This document shows, piece after piece, positions 46,301 through 58,650 of a DNA stretch of 64,000 nucleotides. Made by a program: the position numbers and the translations under genes. The notes under the pieces are model-generated. The model saw only the letters and a program-made list of their open reading frames with translations, did no database searches and was not told where the DNA came from. The stretch spans positions 1,089,434 to 1,153,433 of the forward strand of contig NW_017804254.1 in assembly GCF_001625305.1 (NCBI RefSeq). The letters are read 5' to 3'. This DNA is from Branchiostoma belcheri (taxonomy: Eukaryota; Chordata; Leptocardii; Amphioxiformes; Branchiostomatidae). Every line of letters starts with the position of its first letter. The stretch's first letter is position 1.

Positions 46301-49300
46301 TGAGTTGAAGTTTCCAATCATGAGGATGCACTGTATGGTAGTCATTTTATACCCCCTCTTTCTGTTCAAATCATTTTCCCCTGTGTATAACTTCAACCAT
46401 AAGAATTTTACTGTAGCTGATTAGGACAATATTGAAAAATTCCTGACCACCCCCATCAACTATTAAATGGACTAACCCTAAGCCGTTCCTGTTTGCGTGC
46501 AGCCTCCCCAAGGTGGTGAAGCGGCGAATCAAGGCGCTGAAGAACCTGCAGGTCCAGTGCACCAAGATCGAGGCTAAGTTTTATGAAGAAGTCCACCAGT
46601 TGGAGTGCAAGTATGCCAAGCAGTACCAACCTCTGTTTGAAAGGGTAAGTTCTGTCATGGTAGACAAGGACTCAAAAAGGATTTTGTATGGTTCAGTTTG
46701 TTTCCTTGTTTCACATAGTTTGCTCTTTTCGATTAGTGTGGTTGGATCTTTAATATGCTTGAGGTGTGGCTCTCCTCATACATGGGACCTCTGGCTTTAC
46801 GTCCCATCCGGGGCTAGCTGAAGTTACAAAATGTAGGTGCTTTACCTAAGTCAAGGGAAGAAATAGGTGTATTTAATGTGCTTTTCCCAGGAGTACAACA
46901 TTGGGCCTGTTTGGGATTCGAACCCAAAACCTTAAGAATCTGGCAACTCTAGACTGCCTTGTCACCTATTCCAGTGTTCCACCATGGAATTATATAGCAG
47001 AGGTGCACTTATTCTCAAGTAAGAGTTACAAACAAGAATATTGCAGTTAAAGTTAAGAATGATTGAAAAAAAAAAGGTACTAATTGTGAGATACTGACTG
47101 CAGTTTTCTCCCTGTTCCAGAGAAGGGACATAGTGACAGGCACAGTGGAGCCCACTGACTCAGACTGTGAGTGGGAGAGTGATGAGGAAGAGGAGGAAGA
47201 TGCAGAGGGAAAGACAGATGAGGAGAAGCTAGTGGTAAGTCAGGACTGCATTTGTACATCTAGAGATGGTTTGGGGATATTCCTACTTGTGGTAAGAAAA
47301 ATTACTACATCATACATGTAGCTGTCCAAGAATACTACTCAGGGGCTGATAAAATTTGGGTTATATGGACATGATCCTTAATGCTTGTGTTAATGGGAAA
47401 ATGCATCCAAGGGACCACCAAAAAAGTGTTCACTGGTGGTCTTTATGTAGAGATGTCTTGTACAGGTTTGAATGTATTTTGTACTTAAAGCAGTTCAACT
47501 CTAATCTATTTTAGGTGGGCTAGATAACTTTCATTATCCCTCATCTTCAGTGATTCCCTCTTTGTTAACATTCTGTGTTTAAAGTTTCTTCTGGTGTGAT
47601 TTTGGCAGGATGACTTGAAGGAGAAGGCAAAACTGTCAGAGGGGGAGAAGGAAGAAGAGACCATGGATGGTAAGGGCCTTCCCGAGTATGCTCCATGGAG
47701 ATGGGAAGTAATTTGATGTGTCTGTGGAGTTGACATACACATTTCCAAGGCAACATAGAATTAGGTTATGATTTCAGAAGAATCAAAGTTACTGTCTTAT
47801 GAGCAACATTTGTTCTGTGTCAAGAGTGAAGACAATCTTTTTACTGAAGGTGTGTATACTTGAGAGAACTTGACAGTGAGTGAGTGTGAGTGAGTTAGAC
47901 ATCAAGCAACAGGATAGATTTTGAAAACTGTCAGATGTTTTAAGTACATGTAGCATTCACTACTTTTGAGAATGTATAGAGAATTGTTTGTTTCAACGTG
48001 TATGTCATTTGCTCAATTCACTTCATTTTCATTTTTCCTTACAGAAAATGTGGAAGGCATCCCAGAATTTTGGTTGACAGTCTTCAAAAACTGTGAACTC
48101 ATCAACGACATGGTACAGGTATGTGGAGTTTGCAACCTCGCCATCTTTACAACCCAATTTTCACAGAGATCCATGGATAATTCTCGAGATAGCGTTCTAT
48201 ATCACGTTTTGTAATAGGCCAAAAAACAGTTACTCAAGCTACTAGAAATGATTTTGGAAACAGTCAGGTTTCAGGTAGCAGTGACACAGGATGAAAGGTA
48301 GTGGATGCTACCTGAAAGGTCTGACCATTTCCAAAATCATATCCAGTTGCTTGAGTAACTGTTTTTTGGTGTATCTTATTACCTGGATGTCTAACCTTCA
48401 CTGACATATGTAATGTGTAATTTTTCATATCCTCCTCAGAGATTGAGAGTTGCATGCTTTTTTTCCACAGGAGCACGATGAAAATATCCTGAAGCACCTG
48501 ACAGATGTGACGGTGGATTTCACAGAGCAGCCCATGGTAAGAGTAAGCACGTCTGCAACAGGCAAAATTCTGATGCAACATTTACCAAACATCCAACAAA
48601 AAACGTGAAAAAATGCCAAATGTGTTTCCTTTGGAATTCGAGTATATTAGACTGGTTCAAGCTATTTATTGGTGGTACAAAGAAATAAAGGAACTACTCA
48701 CGTAGCTTGCTTTTGGGCTATTTCAAACACTTCACAAATTTATAACATAAATGTGCTAAGAAATGGCAGTAAATGTCAACATCAGACAGATTTCCTCATC
48801 CAGAATGTTTTTTTTGGTCACACTGAAGTTGTGTTGCTTGCCTTCAGCACAGTTTTCTGCCATGTTTCCTGCAGGGTTTCACTCTGCTCTTCCACTTCGA
48901 GGCAAACGACTACTTCTCCAACACGGCGCTCACCAAGCACTACGTGGTGCGGTCTGAACCTGACGACCAGGACCCCTTCGCATTCGAAGGACCTGAAATC
49001 ATCAGCTGCAAAGGGTAAAACTAACGACATAGTTTAGAACATTTTTATGTTTACCAAAGGAAAACATTTTCTTTGCTCTGTTTCTTCTTCCGTTCCAAAC
49101 ACTGACCTGGTCAATGACCTGAACCAGACCGTCTGTCACCATGCCTGATGGTAACTGGTGTTGGGTATAATGTTTCAATTTTAAAGTACGGGGGATTTAG
49201 ACTCCTGTCACTGTATATGTGAATGTGTTTGAGTAAGAATGAACTGCAACAGAGCAGACCATATACGAAGGTAAACATTATGTTTTGCAAATGTTACCTT

Positions 49301-52300
49301 CTAGTTATTTGTTTGTTCTGGACAACTGGTAAACTTCCTTGAGGCAAAGTACAACAGTTTGTAGACCAGATTGTAAGATTTTATCCACTCTTGGATGGAC
49401 TCCTACTCTTTTTAATAAGTGTGGTGCGTTCTTCAATGTGTTCATGGTGTGGCTTGTCTCAAACATCTTAAAACAACACATCAAAAGAATGATGCTGTGA
49501 ACTACGCATTCTTTAAGATTCAAAATGTTCTTGCAGTATCTTTGTAACATCTTTAAGACAGCAGATTTACTTGACTTAATTCCCAGGTGTCACATTGACT
49601 GGAAGAAGGGGAAGAACGTGACAGTCAAGGTCGTGAAGAAGAAACAGAAGCACAAAGGTCGCGGCACGACACGTATGGTCACCAAGACGATCCAGAATGA
49701 CTCCTTCTTCAACTTCTTCAACCCTCCACAAGGTTAGGGCTCTCTCAGGGTTTGTCGTTTATTTTGAGAGTGTTTGATTGACAATGAATTACATTTGATT
49801 ACATTTTATGTCAGGGATTGCTGTAGTTTAGTCTTCTACAATGACCAATAACATTCTGTTCTTTTTTACTACAGTTCCTGATGATGGTTCTGAACTGGTA
49901 AGTACATCCTTAACTTAAACTCTGATAACTTTGATTAAACTACATGTAAATTATTTTGAGAAATCTGTGATATTAATGTTGAGTCTGAATAGTCTTTAAA
50001 AGTGTAGACTATGATTCAGTAGACTGTAACCCTCTCCTGCTGCTTGACCCATAACCTGTACAATGTATGTGCCCCACGGCCAAGGCTACCTTAGCAGGCT
50101 AAAGGTTAAAGTATTGTCACAAATGACTTTTGTATCCCAAAAGGACGATGATGCAGAAACCATCCTAGCGGCAGACTTTGAGATCGGTCACTTCTTCCGT
50201 GAGCGGATTGTTCCCAAGGCCGTGCTGTACTTCACAGGAGAGGCAATGGAGGATGAGGAGGTGAGCTGGTTTGGTTCTGTCATTTCACAGAATTATCAAA
50301 ACAAACATAGAGAAATTTTTTGGGTTAGATCATGCATAAATCAGAGGCAATTTACAATGTGTGTGAGGTTGTGTGGCATAACGGCAGAGCATTCAGCTCA
50401 GAATGCGGGTTCGAGTCCTGCCAAGTCACCAACCATGTGCCCTTGGGAAAGGCACTTTACACGACTTTCCTCACTTCGCTCAGGTGAAAATGAGTATGAC
50501 AGAATGATCATTATCATGATTGTGGGCATTAAAAAAAACACTTTCAGGGGCCTGTATTGTGGAACAAACTCTCTACTGAGCAAAGGCAACTTAACACCAC
50601 AACAGCTTTTCAAAATGGGCTGAAATAGTATTTTGTATTCAGGTCTAAATGTTTTCAACATAAGTTCTACATTACAATGTATTTGCTTAATGTCAATGTA
50701 ATTTGTTTATTTTATTTCTTGTATCACGGTGGTCAAATCTGGGCTGCAAAGTTCCCACATTTCATAGAATCCGAACTGTGTTCGATCGTGTTCGATCTGG
50801 GCAATTCGAATCGAACCCGCGTTCTATTTCGGGGTCACCTGCGGTCATTTACAATAAAGCAGCAAAGCAAGCCCTTCTGCCTGAGTGCCTCGCAATAGAT
50901 AAAAAACAACACTTTTCTATAGATACAAACAGTTTCCTGGACAGTACATGTCCGCTATAATTTTTGGTGGGTATGTAACATGTAGCGAAGCTACTGTTGT
51001 ATCCTTGGGTGACCTTGAATACTGTAATGATTCTTTACGCCAGAATGAATAACACAATGCACACTTTCTGGCGATATGACATGTCTCCAAAACTCGTTCA
51101 AACCTGGAAACATGGAGAGTCAAACATACCCCATTTACGGCTCAAAATGACTGTAACGGTTGTCCCAAAAATCGTGTTTTAGGGATTTTTTAAAAATGGC
51201 CTCAATTTTGAATTATGGGTAATTTAGTGAGAAAAATGTCAAAAAATGCCATTTTTTCACCAATATGTCGACAAAAACTAGTCTTAAAATCAGAAATTAA
51301 AAAATCCCTAAAACACGATTTTTTATCTTATTCCTAGTCTGCGATAAATATAAAAATCGGGGATCTGGGGTAATATACGTAGCCAGGTTTGAACGATGTT
51401 TGCCTGAAAACGTGACATGACTTGTGCTCGGAAACCCCAAAATAATCGTCTTTCTGAGCGAAATTTTAAAAAATCAGTGATTTAACATAAAAAGCTAACA
51501 TTTAAAGGATGTTAAGACGATAATTTCATTTTAATTTGACGAAATTTACCCCTAAATATTATTTGTTTATTTTTAAATATCTTACGGGTAGTCCAAAACA
51601 GGCCAAAATAGCGTCTTGTAACCCGATACCTTTTCGAACGCACATAGCAATGGGAAAGAATGCCGTAGTGACAGACCACCGTGTATATGAAATTTTTATG
51701 TGCCCAGGAAAACCTGAAAAACAGGTCATGGACCTGAGTGATCTACTGACAAAATAAATGAAAACTAGAAAGGCCAATATTTGCTTTGGAGCAAATACAG
51801 GGGGGCCCCCAAGCCCTTTTCCGTAGAGCGTAATCGGCCGTTTTAATTCTACGTAGAGCGTAGACGGACCCTCTAATTCAACGTAGAGCGTAATTGGCGC
51901 ATTTGGCGTAGAGCGTAATTCGCTGTTTTAATTCTACGTAATGCGTTGTAGCTATCGGGAATTAACCGTAAAGCGTAATCGATTAATTGTGCGTAGAGCG
52001 TAATCCAAGCCGCAAACGGGAACTCGAGGCCTCGCAAGTGCCGGGTTGTCGTGGCGCTCGAGGTCTTTCTTGCTCTACCCCCCGGCCCCCTCTATACAAT
52101 CGAACAATCCACTAGACTTGTTCCCAGAGCCATACACAAGAACAAGGCAACACATGGGAATGATCCCACAGTGCGCTGGGTACGAGATTGACCTTACCAT
52201 CGGTGACGTACAGGAGGACCATTGGCCAAACGCCACAGATACGCCACTTGTAAGGCCCAATAGGGGCCCTCAAGACGTTTCTTAGCGGGAACATCATTGC

Positions 52301-54292
52301 TGATCAATGGCCAGGGTAATGGAGGACACTCCCGAAAAGAGCAATGTCATCCCCGTCATTGTGCGGGTGATGGGTAACGCGGGACCGTCAGCAATCGGCA
52401 GCTGAGTCGCTTTGACAAATTACGCTGTATTGTTTGCGGCCTTTTCTACCTTCGGACGACAACCCCACAAGGCTCAAAGGTCCACTTTTTGGTCCACTTT
52501 TCATCTAAAGGTCCAAGACTTTTCTTTAAAAGACGGACTGATTCGTGTCACCAGCAAGGCTGGAATCCGTCGTAGGAAAACGGCTCACTTTGTCATTGAA
52601 AAAGTTATCTCTGATTTTTTCTTTGAAACCCTCTAAAGACGCAGGAAATGCCATTTCAGAGGGTTCATTTTTCAAAATTTCCCGGGGGAGCATGCCCCCG
52701 GACCCCCCTAGGAAACTCGCGCCTACGGCGCTCGTTGGTCCCCCCATTCAAAATCCTGGCTACGGCCATGTTACCTCCATTCACGGATCGCCCTCCGATC
52801 TTCGGGCGATCGACTCGCGGTCAAGTTGGTACCTGCGGTAATACTGAATACCCCGTTTTGTATTCTATACTTTCAATGTATAAGGAAGTGACCGCCGGTT
52901 ACTACTTTTAATTCAAGTTATGTCACCTCTACATGTAATAAATCAAAAGGTTTTCACGAAAACATGCAGTTGCTAGGTGATTGAGTTCTGCATAGTGCGT
53001 TCGGAATCTTTCGAATTTAGCGTAGAGCGTAGAGAGGCATCCGGAATTCAGCGTAATACGTAGCCGGCTCTCAAAATTTAGCGTAGAGCGTTGTCGGGAC
53101 CCCCCCTTGGGGGCCCCCATACAGCGATGGGTTCACCACATTTTACGACATGGCAGGGAAAGAATGAGAAACACAAGGGAAAACAATGATTTACATTGAT
53201 ATAACTATAATATGAAGTAACATACAACTAAAACAACAGTTGGATAGCTATTCCCTACTTTATTGGTTAGGATTTTTAATTGCATAATGGAAACTGTTGA
53301 TTTTCAAAATAAAATAAAAAACGTTCATGCCCCGCATTCCAATGCTGGAGCAGAAAAGCTTGAAATACCTACCAAAACACTTGAATAAAGACATACTGTC
53401 AGTATGGAAATGCTCTGTGCAGGTGTTAATCAAGTTAAATCCCAACAGCCAATCAGCAAGAAATGCTCTGTGCAGGTGGAAATGCTCTGTGCAGGTGTTA
53501 ATCAAGTTAAATCCCAACAGCCAATCAGCAAGAAGTATAGAGGAAAGCTGCATGCCTATTGGTTGATGCCCTGCATTCCATTGTGATGACTCATGCCCAG
53601 ACGTGGTAAACACGGCACACTAACACAGTAATACATTTGCTATAACACAGCCAAAAAACTCAAATAAAACCATTCTAAAAGCCTGTATCACAAAAATTTA
53701 AAAAACGCCTAGGGGTATTTGCCCACTGTACCTCCATACCAAATTTCAGGACCTTAGGCCCTAAAATGAAGAAGCTGAATCCATTTAAAAAATGGCAGGA
53801 GAAGGAGGAGAAGGAGGAGAAGAAACATCAGAAAAAGCAATATGGGTTCACCACCACTTCGTGGTGTGGTGAACCCATAATGAAAGAGAACAGTTTGTTT
53901 TTTTCAGTATATGGCCTTAACAGTTCAAAGATACGTTTGACAGAAAAAATTACAAACTACATTATACATGTGTAGATTTGCAACATTTGACACACAGGTA
54001 AGATAGCCTGTGTATTTTGTTTGACTGTCCATTGTAGTGTGGACAAGTCTTTACCAGTTTATCATTTTGTTGTCTTTCATGACAGTATGAGGAAGAAGAG
54101 GGAGAGGAAGGGGAGGTGAGTTCACAAGTTACATCTTCTTACACTTATATATTGTAGAGTTTGCCATGTACATCTATATTGTTTGTCATTGTTGTTGTTG
54201 TTTGAAGCTATGATTTTAACATCACTTATTTTCAATGCAGTATTTCCCTCAGTATTCATTGCCTTTCATTCCCTTTCCTTTTAAAGAAATTA

Positions 54293-54327
<35 letters not shown>

Positions 54328-55827
54328 CAGATTGATTAATTGATTGTTCCAGGGTGAGGAGGAGGGTGAGGAAGGTGAGGATGATGAGGATCATGACCCT
54401 GACTGGAAGCCCCCTGCAGGGGTAAGTCTCACGTTTCACCACCTCTCATCACCTCCACAGAAAGTCTGAGCCTTCCTGGCACCCTCGTGGGAGGGCTGGT
54501 CATCCTCCATGTTTTTGGCAATGCCACAGTGGCGGAGCCATTCTTTCATCCTAGATTCACCTATCAGATGATCAATAATCACATGACAAAAAAAACAAGA
54601 TTCAGACAGGCCTTTGATTGGTTTAAGAAAAAAAGTTCATGTATACAGTGTTTCAGTGCATGGTGCAAGGGCATGATGAAAAAGAAAACCCTAAGAATAG
54701 AGTTTGTTTATTATAAACTGATCCCTACACAGGGGGGCAGAATATACTGCATGCCATCAATCATATGTAAAAAAAAGTCCAATCTATTTTGCCCATCTTT
54801 GCTACCCTAGAGACAACCTAACATTGCAAACATCAAACACCAGAAAGTCACTTGATGAAAGACAATTGCACTGCAGTACCATTTTATTCCATCAGGTGGC
54901 GTGCATGTGTTGTTGTTTCAATGATTTGAAAGAGAAGTTGAAGTGGTTGTCTCTGGGAACATCTCCATGTCTTGGTGCAAACCAGCATGTCCAGGACATT
55001 TTGTGTTGCTATTTTGGCTCCCTCCTGACTTAAACAAATCTCCCTGAACCAGCCTGAGTCCTGAAGCCCCGCTGGTTAGTCTGACAGCCCTCCTCACCCT
55101 GCTAGGTAGGCCCTCTTTCTTTCTCTCTCCTTCTTTTCTTTCTCAGGCTCAGTGTACACAGTGTCACATTTCTACATTGCTTCACAGGGATCTCCCCAGA
55201 AATTTAGGACAGAATGGAGGAGGGTGCGAAATATCGGTAAATTTGACCAAAGAACCCTGGAAAAGGGTGTAAAAACACTAGTTTTGAAAATTAACAGGGT
55301 GGAGCTGAGATAAGGACTGGGTGGAGGAGCTCCACTGCTCCATTGTTTAGGGAGGTCCCTGCTTCATGTATCCTACACAGTGCCTCTGCAGAATGTGTTC
55401 CATCTGCTCAAAACTGTAGTTTCTGTTGTTTGGTCTACATTGCATCAGAATTTTGTCTGTTTTGTCTTTTCCGACACAACATTTGAAAACTTAACTCGGG
55501 CTGGTGTCATCCATAAATATGCTGCGCTACCTTAAACGATACATTCTGTAGAAGTGCTATGGACAACACATTCCCGATTTCACACAGATGCTGTGTGTTC
55601 TGCCGATGTGCTTGCATACACTACATATTTTGAAATCCATGTATTTTTTTCAAAATAGAAAATGTCATATTTAATTTTCCAGGTTCCCTCATTAGCAGGT
55701 TTCTCATGGAGCTGTTGCAAACATGTTTTTTAAAGACAGACAAAAACTTTTGTTTACTCATTTTGTTTGTTTGTTTGTTTGTTTTTTCTAGGGTCCAGAG
55801 AAGCCGCAGGAGTGTAAGCAGCAGTAG
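43348..55827 (+). CDS. NAP1L1: Nucleosome assembly protein 1-like (NAP1L1/NAP1L4 type)
   Basis: Fifteen coding exons join in perfect phase to 422 aa: 43348-43364, 44867-44994, 45589-45694, 46503-46644, 47121-47234, 47609-47669, 48045-48118, 48471-48536, 48875-49014, 49587-49732, 49875-49897, 50144-50260, 54086-54115, 54353-54421, 55792-55827. The NAP domain covers roughly residues 80-380: the long dimerisation helix LPKVVKRRIKALKNLQ (exon 5), GIPEFWLTVFKN (exon 8), the core strand GFTLLFHFEANDYF (exon 10), HIDWKKGKNVTVK with the basic KKKQKHKGR hairpin (exon 11), DSFFNFFNPP and ADFEIGHFFRERIVPKAVLYFTGE (exon 13). Acidic runs in exons 6, 14 and 15 are typical histone-binding tails. The C-terminus is ECKQQ, a CaaX-like prenylation motif also found in vertebrate NAP1L1. 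The protein is a histone H2A-H2B chaperone. Vertebrates have several NAP1L paralogues and I assign the group, not the exact orthologue. Confidence 0.94.
43480..43783. repeat. Fold-back repeat just after the NAP1L1 start exon
   Basis: GGTACTTTGTACACAACCAA at the left is mirrored by TTGGTTGTGTACAAAGAACC at the right, about 300 bases apart, in NAP1L1 intron 2. The inner part contains GTCCTGAGGAAAATGGACAT. This is probably a MITE; no duplication is confirmed. Confidence 0.55.
46759..46990 (-). mobile_element. tRNA-derived SINE, reverse copy
   Basis: On the minus strand it has B box GGGTTCGAATCCCAAAC and a central body AACTTCAGCTAGCCCCGGAT, GGGACGTAAAGCCAGAGGTC. This parallels the body of the SINE at 32.7 kb although the head differs. 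It lies in NAP1L1 intron 5. Confidence 0.6.
49050..49310 (-). repeat. Dispersed repeat R1, copy 5 (reverse orientation)
   Basis: The mirror of family R1 in NAP1L1 intron 10. It starts with AAACATTTTCTTTGCTCTGT, contains GACCTGAACCAGAC and ATGGTAACTGGTGTTGG, and ends GCAAATGTTACCTTCTAGTT, the reverse complement of the R1 head. Confidence 0.72.
50368..50515 (+). mobile_element. tRNA-derived SINE, 5' part
   Basis: Head GTGTGGCATAACGGCAGAGC with B box GCGGGTTCGAGTCCTGCC, then GGGAAAGGCACTTTACACGA and TCCTCACTTCGCTCAGGTGA, matching the start of the SINE at 32.7 kb. It is truncated after GAAAATGAGTA. It lies in NAP1L1 intron 12. Confidence 0.6.
51167..51325. repeat. Inverted repeat in NAP1L1 intron 13
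   Basis: AAAAATCGTGTTTTAGGGAT then TTTTTAAAAA is mirrored by ATCCCTAAAACACGATTTTT at 51304-51325. The arms are about 26 bases with about 105 bases between. It lies in a larger AT-rich stretch (50930-51760) that shows no coding signal. Confidence 0.6.
51763..53138. mobile_element. Element with CGTAGAGCG arrays at both ends
   Basis: GGGGGGCCCCCAAGC near 51800 and CTTGGGGGCCCCC near 53105 are inverted ends. Just inside the left end CGTAGAGCGTAAT-like words recur about eight times (51822-52004), and inside the right end three to four times (53018-53090), in the same orientation. The interior includes part of repeat R2 (52624-52760). There is no transposase. It lies in NAP1L1 intron 13. Confidence 0.5.
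53405..53535 (+). repeat. Two-unit tandem duplication
   Basis: A unit starting ATGCTCTGTGCAGGTGTTAA and ending CAGCCAATCAGCAAGAA occurs twice, with an extra partial ATGCTCTGTGCAGGTGGA between. The two copies are virtually identical, so the duplication is recent. Confidence 0.8.
53843..53880. repeat. Perfect short hairpin
   Basis: ATGGGTTCACCACCACTTCG folds on GTGGTGTGGTGAACCCAT with a very short loop. Half of it (GATGGGTTCACCACA) also occurs at 53127, at the right edge of the CGTAGAGCG element. Confidence 0.65.
54285..54345 (+). repeat. (TTGA)n microsatellite beside a NAP1L1 acceptor
   Basis: About twelve TTGA/TGAT units end a few bases before the TTCCAG acceptor of exon 15 (54353). The run includes an internal TGACAG that could act as a decoy acceptor. 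Confidence 0.85.
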
Positions 55828-57950
55828 TTGTAAGGACCTGAGTGACCAGTGGAAAAGACATGTCTGCCAGACTGCCACACCATTCCAACATTCAGCTCCC
55901 CACAACAGATGTCACAAACCTCCAGCAAGACAAAAGGGGAGGTTCTGTCAGTGGGCTGGGCTGACATTTACTTGGGATGTTTCATTAACTCCACAGAGGG
56001 GGTATGGGATTGTGTGGAGAGCCATTTTTGTATGACCTAGTGTTCCTGGCATCCTTAGCTATCAACCATTGTGCAAATGGACAGTCGCTGTTTTTTTGTT
56101 GCCTTGTTTCATGTAGTGCAGGATTTGGCTTCCGTTTTTTTTAAAGTGCAAAGTCCCCATCAAGCAGCTACAGTTAGGGTTTGCAGTACAGCTTCAAGTT
56201 GTGTGTTTACAGTTTGTGTCTCTGCCAGGAGTTTTGGAATGAAATCTGGTATCACCTCCAGCCATTTGTCCTGTGATCCGTGCCTTATTGTCCAGTCTTG
56301 TTTTTTTTTGTTTTTTTTCTGGTTTGGGGCTGATTGTACATTTGTAGGTCCTACTGTGATTTTATGCACCTATCAATGCAGTTCCAAGTTGGAGTATGTA
56401 TGGGGAGTTTTTCAAAGCCAACAGGTCTTGTTTTGCTCTGCCAAGTTGTCAGAAACTTTGAGCTTGAAATATGTGTCTACATTAACCAAGAGTCTAACCC
56501 CTTATTGACCCTATGCATGCCTGGAACTCTACTGACTTCCAACACATATGCAAATTAACCTGCACTTCTATGGTTCACGTTGTAAAGCAAAAATGATATA
56601 CACTGTCAGATATTTTTGTATAGGGGCAATATTTTGATGTCCTAACCCCACAGAGTACTCAACCTAACATGTGGAAATTGCATTGACAGGTGCACATTAA
56701 AAATGCTGTGTATTTCTAAATTGTATCATACCAGTATGTTCAATATTGATGATTGAAAAGTAGAAATACGTGTAGGTAGGCAAGTAGTCCGGTATGTATA
56801 TAAATTTCCACTTCTCTGCAACTGTCCATCCTTTGGTCATCTAAATTTTCACGTGGTAACAAGTCCTGTTAACAACATTATTGCCAGTTATTTCTTCTGG
56901 ACCCAGATTTATATGAAGTACTAGATATATTATCAATAACTTTGCAGTTTCCATCTGCTGCCCCCCTCCCCAATATGGCAACCCTCCTCTGAGGTGGCCA
57001 TTACAGCACATAACAGTGCCTGTTACTTTGCATCTACAGCAAGGCCAAGAGCACATACTAGTCAGAAGCCCAATAAAATGTAACAAGTGTTGTTATGTAT
57101 TCTGTGGCATTTGACCAAAGTATGTTTATCATTAACATAAAGTACAGGCTCCGATTTTTACTGTAGTGGTCACCTATTGTGATCATTGGATGAAGAGGAG
57201 AGTTGACATATTAATATAGCACACAGAAGTAGCCATTTAGCTACCAATTCTCTGTTGGTTACAGGGTTAGGCAGCAGGCAGTTGGAACAGTAGGAATATA
57301 AAAATTTGTATGAAATAGTCCATGTCTATACCCATAGATACAGAAATGTGTATACAAGATCAGAAATTATAGTGACGTTTTCAGAAGGACTCCAGATCTA
57401 AACGTGTTGCTGTAAAACCTTGTAAAGAAAACTATTCTATGATCAGATGTCTAGAGAAGAATACTCTTGTCCAGTGTTTTGTGATGAAGAGTTGGCATTT
57501 ACGCTCCTTATTCACGGCAATAAGATGTGTTTTACTCTTTGTTGTTGACGTTTTTGCTCTACTGTGCTTCTCACTGGTAGGCACGCAGTTTTCCATGTAC
57601 CCGATCAGTTATGTCACCCCCTGGTTCTCACTTTGAGCACAGTTCTTACAATTAAATCTGTAAAGCCTGGTTTAATCAGGTTTCAAATTAAGTCAATGAA
57701 ATTCTAATGCCATATACAAATGAGAATATTTTGTTCAGAAAGTTTATGGATTTTTTGCCTAGTGTGTACAAAAAGTGCCTCTGGCCTTGAAGATAATGAA
57801 GGAAATGTTGAACTGCTCTTTTGATGTTTTAAGCGTTTACATATGACAAGTTTGACTATACTAAGTATTGTTGAATCGCTTTTTGTTAGAGGATACTTCA
57901 TGTCAACTTTTGTCGGCTTTAGACTGAATAAACAGCTTAATGAAATAAAA
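55828..57950 (+). other. NAP1L1 3' UTR region
   Basis: Two kilobases of AT-rich DNA follow the stop codon. AATAAA-type hexamers occur at 57927-57932 and 57944-57949, plus one near 57073. A long 3' UTR ending near 57.97 kb is plausible. No coding signal is seen. Confidence 0.5.
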
Positions 57951-57959
57951 GGCCTCATG

Positions 57960-58240
57960 TAGTGAGTGAATCATTGAATGAATGAATTTTTATTTACGTG
58001 TCTTGCGACTTTTGTCACCCAGCAGTTTTTGGGCTTATAAGACACCAGAACATGAACATGAACAGGAACATAGGTACAATAATCACAGAAACATAAATCC
58101 AAGTCCAAATCAAAGGTCAGACTGGAGACATCAAATGAAATTAAAGAGCTTAATACAACGTTGTACATACATAAAAGTCAACTCAAAAGTACATAAATTC
58201 AACTCAAAAGTACATAAAGTCAAATGAACTTGAACATGTG
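57960..58240 (-). mobile_element. Probable LINE 3' tail
   Basis: A TGAATGAATGAATTTTTATT block followed by ACGTGTCTTGCGACTTTTGTC looks like the short tandem tail and 3' UTR of a non-LTR retrotransposon read on the minus strand. No ORF remains. The assignment is by general appearance only. Confidence 0.35.
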
Positions 58241-58567
58241 AGCGAGCCGAGAAACAAAATCTTATTGTAGCTATCGTTTTTATGGATAAATGTAGTTTTT
58301 ACGTAGTGGGCGGTTGAATCCGAAACCTGTTCTAGTCCCAGTTTGCTCCGCCGATCACATCCAAGCAGAAGATGACTTCCCCAGCTTTGATTATTTTTTT
58401 AAACTGTCAAAGTTCAAAGGTCGGCTGGTGCAGAATAGGCTGTCTTGTGGACCAACTTCCAACCGCAAATGACCTTGCTCACGACTAACTCCCAACATGC
58501 TCCCAACCATGGTCTGGATAAGGTTGGGAGGTCATGTGTGACAGGAGCTATCGGTATGGGTATCGCC

Positions 58568-58650
58568 TAGTCTGCGTACCATCCGGATTTAAACGATTTT
58601 TTTTCGAGCGTTAAGGAGCCAATATCCATATGGTACCCAGTCTAGGTATC
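58568..58650. repeat. Short imperfect inverted repeat
   Basis: TAGTCTGCGTACCATCCGGA at the left is partly mirrored by CATATGGTACCCAGTCTAGG at the right, 83 bases in all, in the gene-poor right-hand region. Possibly a small MITE. Confidence 0.4.

Noticed and set aside
50063-50623. Plus ORF of 186 aa, the longest in the window
   Set aside because: Its middle is NAP1L1 exon 13 (50144-50260). The flanks are intron and a SINE read through in frame, so it is not a separate gene.
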